Shown: piece by piece, positions 31,994-40,435 of the stretch
Layout: every line of letters starts with the position of its first letter
Position numbering within the stretch: the first letter of the stretch is position 1
DNA from: Streptomyces antarcticus
GTDB taxonomy: Bacteria; Actinomycetota; Actinomycetes; Streptomycetales; Streptomycetaceae
Assembly (NCBI RefSeq): GCF_026627255.1
Contig: NZ_JAPNLM010000019.1
Location: forward strand, 62,001 to 126,000
DNA: 64,000 nt
Reading direction: 5' to 3'
The notes under the pieces: generated by a model
Database searches by the model: none
Told to the model about the DNA's origin: nothing
The model's input: the letters and a program-made list of their open reading frames with translations, nothing else
Made by a program: the position numbers and the translations under genes

Positions 31994-33196
31994 ATGAAGC
32001 GGCACACCATCGAACCCCGCCCCGACTGGCAGAAGACCGTCGAGGAGCAGGGCCTGATCTACCCCCTCACGCGCTACCCGGACGACTCGCTGCGCCCCTA
32101 CTGGGACGAGAGCGCGTACTACTCCTTCACGCTCCCCGAGGTGGAGGCGCTGGAGAACGTCGTCGAGGAGCTGCACGCCATGTGCATGGCCGCGGCCGCG
32201 CACATCGTGGAGAACGACCGCTTCGCCGACCTCGGCATCACGGACCCGAAGGTGGCCGCGCTGGTCGCCGAGTCCTGGCGCCGCCGCGCCGACCAGCCGT
32301 CCCTCTACGGACGCTTCGACCTGCGCTACGACGGCGCCGGCGGCCCGGCCAAGATGCTGGAGTACAACGCCGACACGCCGACCTCCCTGGTGGAGGCGGC
32401 CAGCCCGCAGTGGTTCTGGATGGAGGAGCGGTTCCCCGGCGCCGACCAGTGGAACTCCCTCCACGAGCGGCTCGTGGAGGCCTGGCGCCGGCAGGCGGAA
32501 CTGCTGCCGCCCGGCCCGCTGCACTTCGCGCACTCCGAGACCGACGAGCTGGGCGAGGACCTGATGACGGTCGCCTACCTCCAGGAGACCGCCGAGCAGG
32601 CCGGCATCGACACCCAGGCGCTGTCCGTCGAGCAGATCGGCTGGGACAGCCTGTCCGGCCGGTTCGTGGACGAGAAGCTCCGCTTCATCCGCAGCTGCTT
32701 CAAGCTCTACCCGTGGGAGTGGCTGGCCGCCGACGAGTTCGGCCCGCAGGTCATCGGCACCTACGACCACGGCGGCGGCACCGGCAGCACCTGCTGGATC
32801 GAGCCGGCGTGGAAGATGCTGCTCTCCAACAAGGCGCTGCTCGCCGTCCTGTGGGAGCTGTTCCCGGAGCACCCGAACCTGCTGCCCGCCTACCTCGACG
32901 GCCCCCGCGAGCTGGCCGGGCCCGGATCGGGCGGGTACGTGGCCAAGCCGCTGCTCGGCCGCGAGGGCGCCGGGGTCACCCTCCACGTGCCGGGCGAGGG
33001 CGGGGAGCCCTTCGTCCCGGAGGAGGGCGAGCGGTACTGCTTCCAGGGCCTGGCCCCGCTGCCCGACTTCGACGGCAACCGGGTGGTGCTCGGCGCGTGG
33101 GTCGTCGAGGACGAGGCGGCGGGGCTCGGCATCCGCGAATCCGCGGGGCCGGTCACGGACGAGTACGCCCGCTTCCTGCCCCACGTGATCCTCTAG
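31994..33196 (+). CDS. Glutathionylspermidine synthase-like ATP-grasp protein
   Basis: A 400-residue protein of the glutathionylspermidine synthase preATP-grasp family. Typical segments are WDESAYYSFTLPEVEALE, LYGRFDLRYDGAGGPAKMLEYNADTPTSLVEAASPQWFWM, and the C-terminal phosphate and metal-binding region SGGYVAKPLLGREGAGV. Actinobacteria lack trypanothione and glutathione, so the true product is unlikely to be glutathionylspermidine; ligation of an amine to a peptide or protein is a fair guess. The upstream lipoprotein, 13 bp away, is a candidate substrate or partner. The length matches the YgiC/YjfC subgroup, which lacks the amidase domain. Confidence 0.88.
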   Translation: MKRHTIEPRPDWQKTVEEQGLIYPLTRYPDDSLRPYWDESAYYSFTLPEVEALENVVEELHAMCMAAAAHIVENDRFADLGITDPKVAALVAESWRRRADQPSLYGRFDLRYDGAGGPAKMLEYNADTPTSLVEAASPQWFWMEERFPGADQWNSLHERLVEAWRRQAELLPPGPLHFAHSETDELGEDLMTVAYLQETAEQAGIDTQALSVEQIGWDSLSGRFVDEKLRFIRSCFKLYPWEWLAADEFGPQVIGTYDHGGGTGSTCWIEPAWKMLLSNKALLAVLWELFPEHPNLLPAYLDGPRELAGPGSGGYVAKPLLGREGAGVTLHVPGEGGEPFVPEEGERYCFQGLAPLPDFDGNRVVLGAWVVEDEAAGLGIRESAGPVTDEYARFLPHVIL

Positions 33197-33226
33197 CGGC
33201 GGCCTCCCCGGGCCGGGGAGGCCCGG

Positions 33227-34432
33227 CTAGGCGGAGAGGACCGACCGGAGCTGCTCCAGCCCCCAGTCCAGGTCCTCCTTGGAGATGACCAGCGGCGGGG
33301 CGATCCGGATCGTCGACCCGTGGGTGTCCTTCACCAGCACCCCCCGCTCCATCATCTTCTCGGAGATCTCCCGGCCGGTTCCGCGCGACGGGTCGATGTC
33401 CACGCCCGCCCACAGCCCGCGCCCCCGTACGGCGGTCACCGCACCGCCGCCGACCAGCACGTTCAGCTCCCGGTGCAGGTGGTCGCCCAGCTCGGTGGCC
33501 CGCTGCTGGTACTCGCCGGTCCGCAGCATCGCGACGACCTCCAGCGCCACCGCGCAGGCCAGCGGGTTGCCGCCGAACGTCGAGCCGTGCTCCCCGGGCC
33601 GGAACACCCCGAGCACGTCCCGGTCGGCGACGACGGCCGAGACCGGCACCACGCCGCCGCCCAGCGCCTTGCCCAGCAGGTACACGTCCGGGACGACGCC
33701 CTCGTGCTCGCACGCGAAGGTCCGGCCGGTCCGGCCCAGGCCCGACTGGATCTCGTCCGCGATGAACAGCACGTTCCGCTCGCGCGTCAGCTCCCGTACG
33801 CCCTGGAGGTAGCCGGCCGGCGGCACCAGCACCCCCGCCTCGCCCTGGATCGGCTCCAGCAGCACGGCGACGGTGTTCTCGGTGACGGCCGCGGCGAGCG
33901 CGGTGAGGTCCCCGTACGGGACGATCTCGAAGCCCGGCGTGTACGGCCCGAAGTGGTCGCGGGCGTCGTGGTCGGTGGAGAACGAGACGATCGTCGTGGT
34001 CCGGCCGTGGAAGTTGTCGGCGCAGACCACGATCTTGGCGTGTCCGTCCGGCACGCCCTTGACCTCGTACCCCCACTTGCGGGCGGTCTTGACCGCCGTC
34101 TCGACCGCCTCCGCGCCCGTGTTCATGGGCAGCACCATGTCCTTGCCGCACAGCGCGGCCAGTTCGGTGCAGAAGTCGGCGAAGCGGTCGTGGTGGAAGG
34201 CGCGGGAGGTCAGCGTGACCCGCTCCAGCTGCGCGCGGGCCGCGTCGAGCAGACGGCGGTTGCCGTGGCCGAAGTTGAGCGCCGAATAGCCGGCGAGCAT
34301 GTCGAGGTAGCGGCGCCCCTCCACGTCGGTCATCCACGCGCCTTCCGCGGAGGCGATGACGAGGGGCAGCGGGTGGTAGTTGTGCGCGCTGTGCGCCTCG
34401 GCGGAGCGGATGGCATCAGCAGTTGTCGACAC
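33227..34432 (-). CDS. rocD: Ornithine--oxo-acid transaminase
   Basis: A 401-residue class III PLP aminotransferase. It matches ornithine delta-aminotransferase: AEAHSAHNYHPLPLVI at the start, MNTGAEAVETAVKTARKWGY, ADEIQSGLGRTG, and the PLP Lys in YLLGKALGGG. It converts ornithine plus 2-oxoglutarate to glutamate semialdehyde plus glutamate. I use GTG at 34432, with GGAG at good spacing; the upstream ATG has none. It is convergent with the ATP-grasp gene and divergent from glyA. Confidence 0.93.
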   Translation of the reverse strand: MSTTADAIRSAEAHSAHNYHPLPLVIASAEGAWMTDVEGRRYLDMLAGYSALNFGHGNRRLLDAARAQLERVTLTSRAFHHDRFADFCTELAALCGKDMVLPMNTGAEAVETAVKTARKWGYEVKGVPDGHAKIVVCADNFHGRTTTIVSFSTDHDARDHFGPYTPGFEIVPYGDLTALAAAVTENTVAVLLEPIQGEAGVLVPPAGYLQGVRELTRERNVLFIADEIQSGLGRTGRTFACEHEGVVPDVYLLGKALGGGVVPVSAVVADRDVLGVFRPGEHGSTFGGNPLACAVALEVVAMLRTGEYQQRATELGDHLHRELNVLVGGGAVTAVRGRGLWAGVDIDPSRGTGREISEKMMERGVLVKDTHGSTIRIAPPLVISKEDLDWGLEQLRSVLSA

Positions 34433-34549
34433 GGGGTCTCCGATCGTCCGTCTTGCCGGGTGAGCGTGTGACGAGGGTGGCGTCACAGTCTTATCGTCGC
34501 TCGTATTGCGGACGCGGAAACCTCCCGGGCGGCGCGCCCGCTAGGGTGA

Positions 34550-34640
34550 GCGGCACGCACGGCGACTGGCGTACGGAGAAGCGACTCCGGGGGAGTCGTG
34601 CGGGCAGATCCGCACACAGGGCCGCTCGCCTGGGCCTCGC
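34550..34640 (+). promoter_or_regulatory. ZTP (pfl) riboswitch upstream of glyA
   Basis: The leader contains the conserved ZTP-riboswitch words in order: CGACTGGCG (34563-34571), a hairpin with GACTCCGGGGGAGTCG (about 34583-34598), and CGCCTGGGC (34627-34635), with glyA 40 nt downstream. ZTP riboswitches sense ZMP/ZTP, which accumulate when 10-formyl-THF is short, and activate one-carbon genes such as glyA. A 6 bp stem CGGGGT (34640-34645) with ACCCCG (34660-34665) abuts the Shine-Dalgarno sequence GGAGGA (34665-34670), so control may be translational. Confidence 0.88.
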
Positions 34641-34675
34641 GGGGTACCGATTCCCATCGACCCCGGAGGAGCCGC

Positions 34676-35944
34676 ATGTCCGCGAGCCGCCATCCCGCCC
34701 TGTCCGCGACCGACCCCGAACTGGCGTCCTTCGTCGCGGCGGAGGAAGTCCTCCAGGCGCAGACCCTGCGCCTGATCCCCAGCGAGAACTACGTGTCCGC
34801 GGCCGTCCTGGAAGCCTCCGGGACGGTGCTGCAGAACAAGTACAGCGAGGGCTACCCCGGCCGCCGCTACTACGAGGGCCAGCAGAACATCGACCGCGTC
34901 GAGGCCCTCGCCGTCGAGCGGGCCAAGGGCCTGTTCGGGGTGGACCACGCCAACGTCCAGCCGTACTCCGGCTCCCCGGCCAACCTGGCCGTCTACCTGG
35001 CCTTCGCGAAGCCCGGCGACACCGTCATGGGCATGGCCCTGCCGATGGGCGGGCACCTCACCCACGGCTGGGGCGTCTCGGCGACCGGCTCGTGGTTCCG
35101 CGGCGTCCAGTACGGGGTGCGCCCCGACAACGGGCTGATCGACTACGACGCCGTACGGGAGCTGGCGCTCGCCGAGCGGCCGAAGATCATCTTCTGTGGC
35201 GGCACCGCGCTGCCCCGCACCATCGACTTCGCCGCCTTCGCCTCGATCGCCGAGGAGGCGGGCTCGGTCCTGGTCGCGGACGTCGCCCACATCGCGGGCC
35301 TGATCGCGGGCGGCGCGCACCCGTCCCCGGCGGACCACGCCGACGTGATCTCCACGACCACGCACAAGACCCTGCGGGGCCCGCGCGGCGCGATGCTGAT
35401 GTGCCGGGAGGAGCACGCCAAGGCCATCGACAAGGCCGTCTTCCCGGGCCTCCAGGGCGGCCCGCACAACCAGACGACGGCCGGTATCGCCGTCGCCCTC
35501 CACGAGGCGGCGCAGCCCTCCTTCACGGCGTACGCGCACACGGTCGTCGCCAACGCGAAGGCGCTGGCCGCGGCCCTGCTGGAGCGCGGCTTCGACCTGG
35601 TCTCGGGCGGCACGGACAACCACCTGATCCTGATGGACCTCACCTCGCGGGGCGTTGCGGGCAAGGTCGCCGCCAAGGCGCTGGACCGGGCGGGCATCGT
35701 CGTGAACTACAACACCGTCCCCTTCGACCCGCGCAAGCCGTTCGACCCCTCGGGGGTGCGGATCGGCACGCCGTCGCTGACCTCCCGCGGGCTGACCGCC
35801 GCGCACATGCCGGCGGTGGCGGACTGGATCTCCCGCGCGGTGGACGCCGCCGCCAAGGGCGACGAGCCGGCGCTCGGCGCGATCCGGGCCGAGGTCACGG
35901 ACCTGATGGCCGCCTTCCCGGCCCCGGGCCTGCCGTTGTCCTGA
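34676..35944 (+). CDS. glyA: Serine hydroxymethyltransferase
   Basis: A 422-residue PLP enzyme converting serine plus THF to glycine plus 5,10-methylene-THF. Signatures are LIPSENYVS near residue 32, NKYSEGYPGRRYYEGQ, and the PLP Lys in TTTHKTLRGPRG. The ATG at 34676 follows GGAGGA; the preceding in-frame ATG lies inside the riboswitch and is not credible. The GTALPRTIDF segment replaces the more usual Tyr-Ser-Arg wording, making it a paralogous SHMT type seen in actinobacteria. It is regulated by the upstream ZTP riboswitch and ends at a 9 bp hairpin. Confidence 0.95.
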   Translation: MSASRHPALSATDPELASFVAAEEVLQAQTLRLIPSENYVSAAVLEASGTVLQNKYSEGYPGRRYYEGQQNIDRVEALAVERAKGLFGVDHANVQPYSGSPANLAVYLAFAKPGDTVMGMALPMGGHLTHGWGVSATGSWFRGVQYGVRPDNGLIDYDAVRELALAERPKIIFCGGTALPRTIDFAAFASIAEEAGSVLVADVAHIAGLIAGGAHPSPADHADVISTTTHKTLRGPRGAMLMCREEHAKAIDKAVFPGLQGGPHNQTTAGIAVALHEAAQPSFTAYAHTVVANAKALAAALLERGFDLVSGGTDNHLILMDLTSRGVAGKVAAKALDRAGIVVNYNTVPFDPRKPFDPSGVRIGTPSLTSRGLTAAHMPAVADWISRAVDAAAKGDEPALGAIRAEVTDLMAAFPAPGLPLS

Positions 35945-36003
35945 CCTGCGGACCCGTTGCCGGGGCGCCGCCCCGGACCCGGACCCCGCGCCTCACACGC
36001 CGA

Positions 36004-36023
36004 CGGGGCTGAAATCAGCCCCG
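36004..36023. terminator. glyA terminator hairpin
   Basis: Perfect 9 bp inverted repeat CGGGGCTGA (36004-36012) with TCAGCCCCG (36015-36023), 60 bp after the glyA stop and 153 bp before trpS. Confidence 0.75.
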
Positions 36024-36176
36024 CCGGGTGCAAAGCGGTCGCTCGGCCGGGGCGGGATCCGGCCGCCGCACTACCGCCCGGTACCCGTGCGGGGCCGGGC
36101 GGGGGAGCGGCGCGACCCGGGAGGTTCCGGCCAGCGGGGGACCGGAGCCCGCCCCCGCACCTGAGAGAATGGGGCC

Positions 36177-37190
36177 ATGGCTTCTGATCGTCCTCGCGCG
36201 CTCTCCGGCATCCAGCCCACCTCCGGTTCGTTCCACCTCGGGAACTACCTCGGAGCCATCCGCCAGTACGTCGCCCTGCAGGAGACGCACGACGCCTTCT
36301 ACATGGTCGTCGACCTGCACGCGATCACCATGCCGCAGGACCCGAAGGACCTCCGCGCGAACACCCGGCTCTCCGCCGCGCAGCTGCTCGCCGCCGGCCT
36401 GGACCCCGAGCGCTGCACGCTCTTCATCCAGAGCCACGTGCCGGAGCACGCGCAGCTCGGCTGGGTCATGAACTGCATCACCGGCTTCGGCGAGGCCGGC
36501 CGGATGACCCAGTTCAAGGACAAGTCCGCGAAGCAGGGCGCGAACAACGCCACCGTCGGCCTGTTCACCTACCCGATCCTCCAGGTCGCCGACATCCTGC
36601 TGTACCAGGCGAACGCCGTCCCGGTCGGCGAGGACCAGCGCCAGCACATCGAGCTGACCCGCGACCTGGCCGAGCGCTTCAACCAGCGCTTCGGCCAGAC
36701 CTTCACCCTCCCCGCCGCGCACATCGTCAAGGAGGTCGCGAAGATCTACGACCTCCAGGACCCGGCGATCAAGATGTCGAAGTCCGCCTCCTCGCCCAAG
36801 GGCCTCATCAACCTCCTCGACGAGCCCAAGGTCACCGCGAAGAAGATCAAGAGCGCGGTGACGGACACCGGGGCCGAGATCCGCTTCGACGCCCAGGAGA
36901 AGCCCGGCGTCAGCAACCTGCTCACGATCTACTCCACCCTCACCGGCGAGACGATCCCGTCCCTCGAAGAGAAGTACGAGGGCAAGGGCTACGGCGCGCT
37001 GAAGACCGACCTGGCCGACGTCATGGTCGATTTCGTCACACCGTTCAAGCAGCGCACCCAGGAGTACCTGGACGACCCCGAGGGCCTGGACTCCATCCTG
37101 GCCAAGGGCGCGGAGAAGGCCCGCGCGGTCGCCGCCGAGACCCTCGCGCAGACGTACGACCGCCTCGGTTTCCTGCCCGCCAAGCACTGA
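36177..37190 (+). CDS. trpS: Tryptophanyl-tRNA synthetase
   Basis: A 337-residue class I aminoacyl-tRNA synthetase for tryptophan. The HIGH-type motif appears in GIQPTSGSFHLGNYLGA (about residues 11-27) and the KMSKS loop in IKMSKSASSPKG. The length is standard for bacterial TrpRS, and the N-terminus MASDRPRALSGIQPTG-like supports ATG 36177. Streptomyces often carry two trpS genes, one an antibiotic-resistant paralogue; this one looks like the housekeeping type, which I cannot prove here. No attenuator or T-box was seen in the 153 bp upstream. Confidence 0.95.
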   Translation: MASDRPRALSGIQPTSGSFHLGNYLGAIRQYVALQETHDAFYMVVDLHAITMPQDPKDLRANTRLSAAQLLAAGLDPERCTLFIQSHVPEHAQLGWVMNCITGFGEAGRMTQFKDKSAKQGANNATVGLFTYPILQVADILLYQANAVPVGEDQRQHIELTRDLAERFNQRFGQTFTLPAAHIVKEVAKIYDLQDPAIKMSKSASSPKGLINLLDEPKVTAKKIKSAVTDTGAEIRFDAQEKPGVSNLLTIYSTLTGETIPSLEEKYEGKGYGALKTDLADVMVDFVTPFKQRTQEYLDDPEGLDSILAKGAEKARAVAAETLAQTYDRLGFLPAKH

Positions 37191-37275
37191 CGCGGCAGAG
37201 GGCCCTGGCGAGATCGGGGGTGCTGCCGCCACACTGGGCGGCAGCAGTCCAACCAGACACACGGAGGAGAGACAC

Positions 37276-37872
37276 GTGGGGACCGTAACGCTCGGCGTTT
37301 CGATCGCGGTCCCGGAGCCGTACGGCAGCCAGCTCCAGCAGCTGCGCGCCGGCTTCGGGGACGCTGCCGCGCACGGCATCCCCACGCACGTCACCCTCGT
37401 GCCGCCGACCGAGGTCGAGGCGGACCGGCTGCCGCAGATCCGGGCCCACCTGGCCGAGGTCGCGGCCGCGTTCCGCGCCTTCGCGATGCGGCTGTCCGGG
37501 ACGGGGACCTTCCGGCCCCTCTCGCCGGTGGTCTTCGTCCGGATCGTCGAGGGCGCCCCGGGCTGCACCCGCCTCCAGGGCGAGGTCCGCGACCCGGCGG
37601 GGCCGCTCAGCCGCGAGCTGGCGTTCCCGTACCACCCGCACGTGACGGTCGCCCACGGTATCTCCGAGGAGGCGATGGACGTGGCGTTCGCGGCCCTCGC
37701 CGACTACGCGGCCGAGTGGCTCTGCGAAGGCTTCGCCCTCTACGAGCAGGGCTCGGACGGGGTCTGGCGCAAGCTGCGCGAGTACCCCTTCGGGGCCGGT
37801 CCCGCCGGAGTCCCGGCGCAGTGCGGCTCACCGACCGACGCGGCGGCGGGGCCGACCGTACGGCCCTCCTGA
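37276..37872 (+). CDS. 2'-5' RNA ligase family (2H phosphoesterase) protein
   Basis: A 198-residue 2H phosphoesterase. Both catalytic HxT motifs are present: HVT in IPTHVTLVPP (about residue 38) and HVT in YHPHVTVAHG (about 119). Such proteins act on 2'-5' or cyclic phosphodiester bonds in RNA or nucleotides. GTG at 37276 follows GGAGGAG. The last 25 residues after YPFGAGPAG look unstructured. It is 85 bp downstream of trpS in the same direction, so cotranscription with tRNA charging is possible. Confidence 0.88.
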   Translation: MGTVTLGVSIAVPEPYGSQLQQLRAGFGDAAAHGIPTHVTLVPPTEVEADRLPQIRAHLAEVAAAFRAFAMRLSGTGTFRPLSPVVFVRIVEGAPGCTRLQGEVRDPAGPLSRELAFPYHPHVTVAHGISEEAMDVAFAALADYAAEWLCEGFALYEQGSDGVWRKLREYPFGAGPAGVPAQCGSPTDAAAGPTVRPS

Positions 37873-38029
37873 CGGAGCGGCCGCAGGGCCCGGTGCGTGC
37901 GGAACCTGAGCCCGCGCAGGACGAGGGAGTGGAACGGACGGGCCTTCGGGCGAAAAGTCACAATCGACGACCGTAGTCCCCGCAAGCGGCAATCCCCGCT
38001 ATTTCCTGCGGCTCAATTACGGTGACTCC

Positions 38030-39049
38030 ATGGACTGGCTGACGAAACTCCCGGTGATCGGGCCGCTGGTGGCCCGTCTGATGCGCACCCACGCGTGGCG
38101 TTCGTACGAGCGCCTCGACCGCGTGCACTGGACCCGGCTCGCCGCCGCGATCACCTTCATCAGCTTCCTCGCGCTCTTCCCGCTGATCACGGTGGCCGCC
38201 GCCGTGGGCGCGGCGCTGCTCAGCAAGGAGCAGCTGGCCACGCTCCAGAAGAACCTCGCCGAACAGGTCCCCGGCATCTCCGACCAGCTCGACCTCGACG
38301 CGCTCGTCGCCAACGCGGGCACGATCGGGCTCGTCGCCGGCGCCATCCTGCTGTTCACCGGCATCGGGTGGGTCGGCGCCATGCGGGACTGCCTGCGCGC
38401 GGTGTGGGACAAGGACGACGAGGACGAGGGGAACCCCTTCACCCGCAAGGGCAAGGACGCCCTGGTGCTCCTCGGCCTCGGCGGGGTGGGCCTGGCCTCG
38501 GCAGCGGCCTCGACCTTCGGGTCCAGCGCGGTCGGAAAGTCCGCCGAGTGGCTGGGCATCCCGCGCGACGGCGCGGGCGGCGCGCTCCTGCGGTCCGGCG
38601 CGTTCCTCGTGGGCGTCCTGGCGGCGTTCCTGCTGCTGCTCTACGTCCTGACCCTGCTGCCCGGCGTCGAACCGCCGCGCGGCCGCCTGATCCAGGCGGC
38701 GCTCATCGGCGCGGTCGGGTTCGAACTGCTGAAGCTGCTGCTCAGCGGCTACATGCGGGAAGTGGCGGCCAAGAGCATGTACGGCGCCTTCGGCGTGCCG
38801 ATCGCCCTGCTGCTGTGGATCAACTTCACGGCGAAGCTGCTGCTCTTCGTGTCGTCCTGGACCGCCACGCGCGACGACGCGGACGGTGACGGCGCGCAGG
38901 CCCCGGCCCCGGACAAGGCCCCGGACAAGGCCCCGGACCCGGACAGGGCTCCCGACCCGGACAGGGCTCCCGACCCGGACAAGGCTCCCGACCCGGACAG
39001 GGCTCCGGGGCCCGGTCCGGCCGCCGGCCCGGAGCGCGCGCGGCCGTAG
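38030..39049 (+). CDS. YihY/BrkB family membrane protein
   Basis: A 339-residue polytopic protein of the YihY/virulence factor BrkB family (UPF0761). It begins with an amphipathic segment, then six or so helices (LAAAITFISFLALFPLITVAAAVGAALL; NAGTIGLVAGAILLFTGIGWVGAMRDCLRAVW; LLLLYVLTLLPG; FGVPIALLLWINFTAKLLLFVSSW). The C-terminal 45 residues are a Pro-Asp repeat from four 18 bp units. The ATG at 38030 lacks a strong ribosome-binding site (GGTGA nearby). Despite the name, family members are not RNases; their function is unknown. Confidence 0.88.
   Translation: MDWLTKLPVIGPLVARLMRTHAWRSYERLDRVHWTRLAAAITFISFLALFPLITVAAAVGAALLSKEQLATLQKNLAEQVPGISDQLDLDALVANAGTIGLVAGAILLFTGIGWVGAMRDCLRAVWDKDDEDEGNPFTRKGKDALVLLGLGGVGLASAAASTFGSSAVGKSAEWLGIPRDGAGGALLRSGAFLVGVLAAFLLLLYVLTLLPGVEPPRGRLIQAALIGAVGFELLKLLLSGYMREVAAKSMYGAFGVPIALLLWINFTAKLLLFVSSWTATRDDADGDGAQAPAPDKAPDKAPDPDRAPDPDRAPDPDKAPDPDRAPGPGPAAGPERARP
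38936..39007. repeat. 18 bp x 4 tandem repeat in yihY-like gene
   Basis: GACCCGGACAGGGCTCCC repeats four times (38936-38953, 38954-38971, 38972-38989, 38990-39007; the third differs at one base and the last ends in CCG). In frame it encodes Asp-Pro-Asp-Arg/Lys-Ala-Pro units at the cytoplasmic C-terminus. Confidence 0.9.
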
Positions 39050-39075
39050 CGGGGCTCCGGGCCGGCCGCTCCGGG

Positions 39076-40314
39076 TCAGCCGTGGCCCATGCCGCGGCGG
39101 CCGCGCGGCCAGCGCCGGTTCACCACGAAGGCGCCGCCCGCGAGCAGGACCAGCGCACCGCCCGCGACACCCAGCGCGGTGCCCACGCCGCCGCCCGCTC
39201 CCGCGCCGGCCGCCGCCGGGCCGCCCTCGTGGGACTGGGCGGGGGAGCCGTACGAGGAGGTGTCCTCGCTCTTCGGCGGCACCAGCTCACCCACCGGCTT
39301 GACCTTCCCGGCCGCGGCGAAACCCCAGTCGAAGAGCGCGGACGTCTGCTCGTAGACCGCGTTTCCGCCGCCCGTGCTCGGGTTCATCACCGTGACCAGC
39401 AGCTTCCTTGACCCCTGCTGCGCCACACCGGTGAAGGTGGAGCCGGCCATCGTGGTCGTGCCGTTCTTGACGCCCGCGATGCCCTTGTACGGGGCCATGC
39501 CGTGCGCGCCCGTCATCAGCCGGTTGGTGTTCTGGATGCCGAAGGACTCGCGCGCCTTCCCGGCGCCCTGCTTGCCGGGGAAGTCGGCGTTCGCCGTGCC
39601 GCAGTACTCCCGGAAGTCCTGCTTCTGCAGTCCGGAGCGGGCGATGAGCGTGAGGTCGTACGCGCTCGACACCTGCTCCGGGGAGTCGTAGCCGTCGGGG
39701 GACACCACGTGGGTGTCCAGGGCTTGCAGCTCCTCGGCGTGCGCCTGCATGTCCTTGACGGTCTTCTCGACGCCGCCGTTCATGGCCGAAAGCACGTGCA
39801 CGGCGTCGTTGCCGGACATCAGGAACACGCCCAGCCACAGGTCGTGGACCGAGTACTCGTAGTCCTCCTTGACGCCCACCAGGCTGCTGCCCGAACCGAC
39901 CCCGGACAGTTCCTCCTCGGTGACCTTGTGGACCCGGTCCTTGGGGAGGTTCGGCAGCACGGTGTCCGCGAAGAGCATCTTCATGGTGGAGGCCGGCGGC
40001 AGCCGCCAGTGCGCGTTGTGCGCGGCCAGGATCTCGCCCGAATCGGCGTCGGCCACGACCCAGGACCGCCCCGACAGGTTCGCGGGGAGGGACGGCGCGC
40101 CGGGCAGCAGACTCACCTGGGTCCCCGGCTGGCCCAGCAGGGAACCGCCCACCGTGGACATCGACGCGGGCGGCGCGGCCGCCGACGGGGCCTTGGCGGG
40201 CCCGCCCTTCCCGTCGGCCGGCGGGGCCGGCACGGCGTGCGCGGGAACCCCGAGCACCGAGGGGATCAGCAGCGCGGCGGAAAGGACCGTCAGCGCGGTC
40301 TTCTTTGCAGACAC
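39076..40314 (-). CDS. D-alanyl-D-alanine carboxypeptidase (PBP, S11)
   Basis: A 412-residue low-molecular-mass penicillin-binding protein of peptidase family S11. The signal peptide (KKTALTVLSAALLIPSVLGVPAHA) is followed by the SxxK nucleophile in PPASTMKMLF, the SxN in LMSGNDAV, and a third box reading AGVKNGTT, where the usual KTG is KNG. The C-terminus has a transmembrane helix and a basic tail (VNRRWPRGRRG), so the enzyme is anchored outside. It trims the terminal D-Ala of peptidoglycan stems. GTG at 40314 starts the signal peptide; the longer frame has no coding support. A perfect 18 bp palindrome lies 9 nt upstream. It corresponds to the protein next to SCO4848 in S. coelicolor. Confidence 0.92.
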   Translation of the reverse strand: MSAKKTALTVLSAALLIPSVLGVPAHAVPAPPADGKGGPAKAPSAAAPPASMSTVGGSLLGQPGTQVSLLPGAPSLPANLSGRSWVVADADSGEILAAHNAHWRLPPASTMKMLFADTVLPNLPKDRVHKVTEEELSGVGSGSSLVGVKEDYEYSVHDLWLGVFLMSGNDAVHVLSAMNGGVEKTVKDMQAHAEELQALDTHVVSPDGYDSPEQVSSAYDLTLIARSGLQKQDFREYCGTANADFPGKQGAGKARESFGIQNTNRLMTGAHGMAPYKGIAGVKNGTTTMAGSTFTGVAQQGSRKLLVTVMNPSTGGGNAVYEQTSALFDWGFAAAGKVKPVGELVPPKSEDTSSYGSPAQSHEGGPAAAGAGAGGGVGTALGVAGGALVLLAGGAFVVNRRWPRGRRGMGHG

Positions 40315-40323
40315 GCAGGTGAA

Positions 40324-40341
40324 AGTACATCCCGATGTACT
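40324..40341. promoter_or_regulatory. Palindromic operator next to carboxypeptidase start
   Basis: AGTACATC (40324-40331), CC, GATGTACT (40334-40341): a perfect 18 bp palindrome in the 121 bp between the carboxypeptidase and SCO4848-like genes. It ends 9 nt before the GTG, overlapping where a ribosome-binding site or start site would be, so a bound protein would block expression. TACA/TGTA ends recall BlaI/MecI-type sites, but the spacing differs. Confidence 0.6.
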
Positions 40342-40435
40342 GCATACCGTCGCTGACCGGCCATTTCGAAGAAACCACCGCCGGGACAGCCCACCCCGGC
40401 GCGTCCGTCCTGGGGACGAATCCGATACTGAGGTC

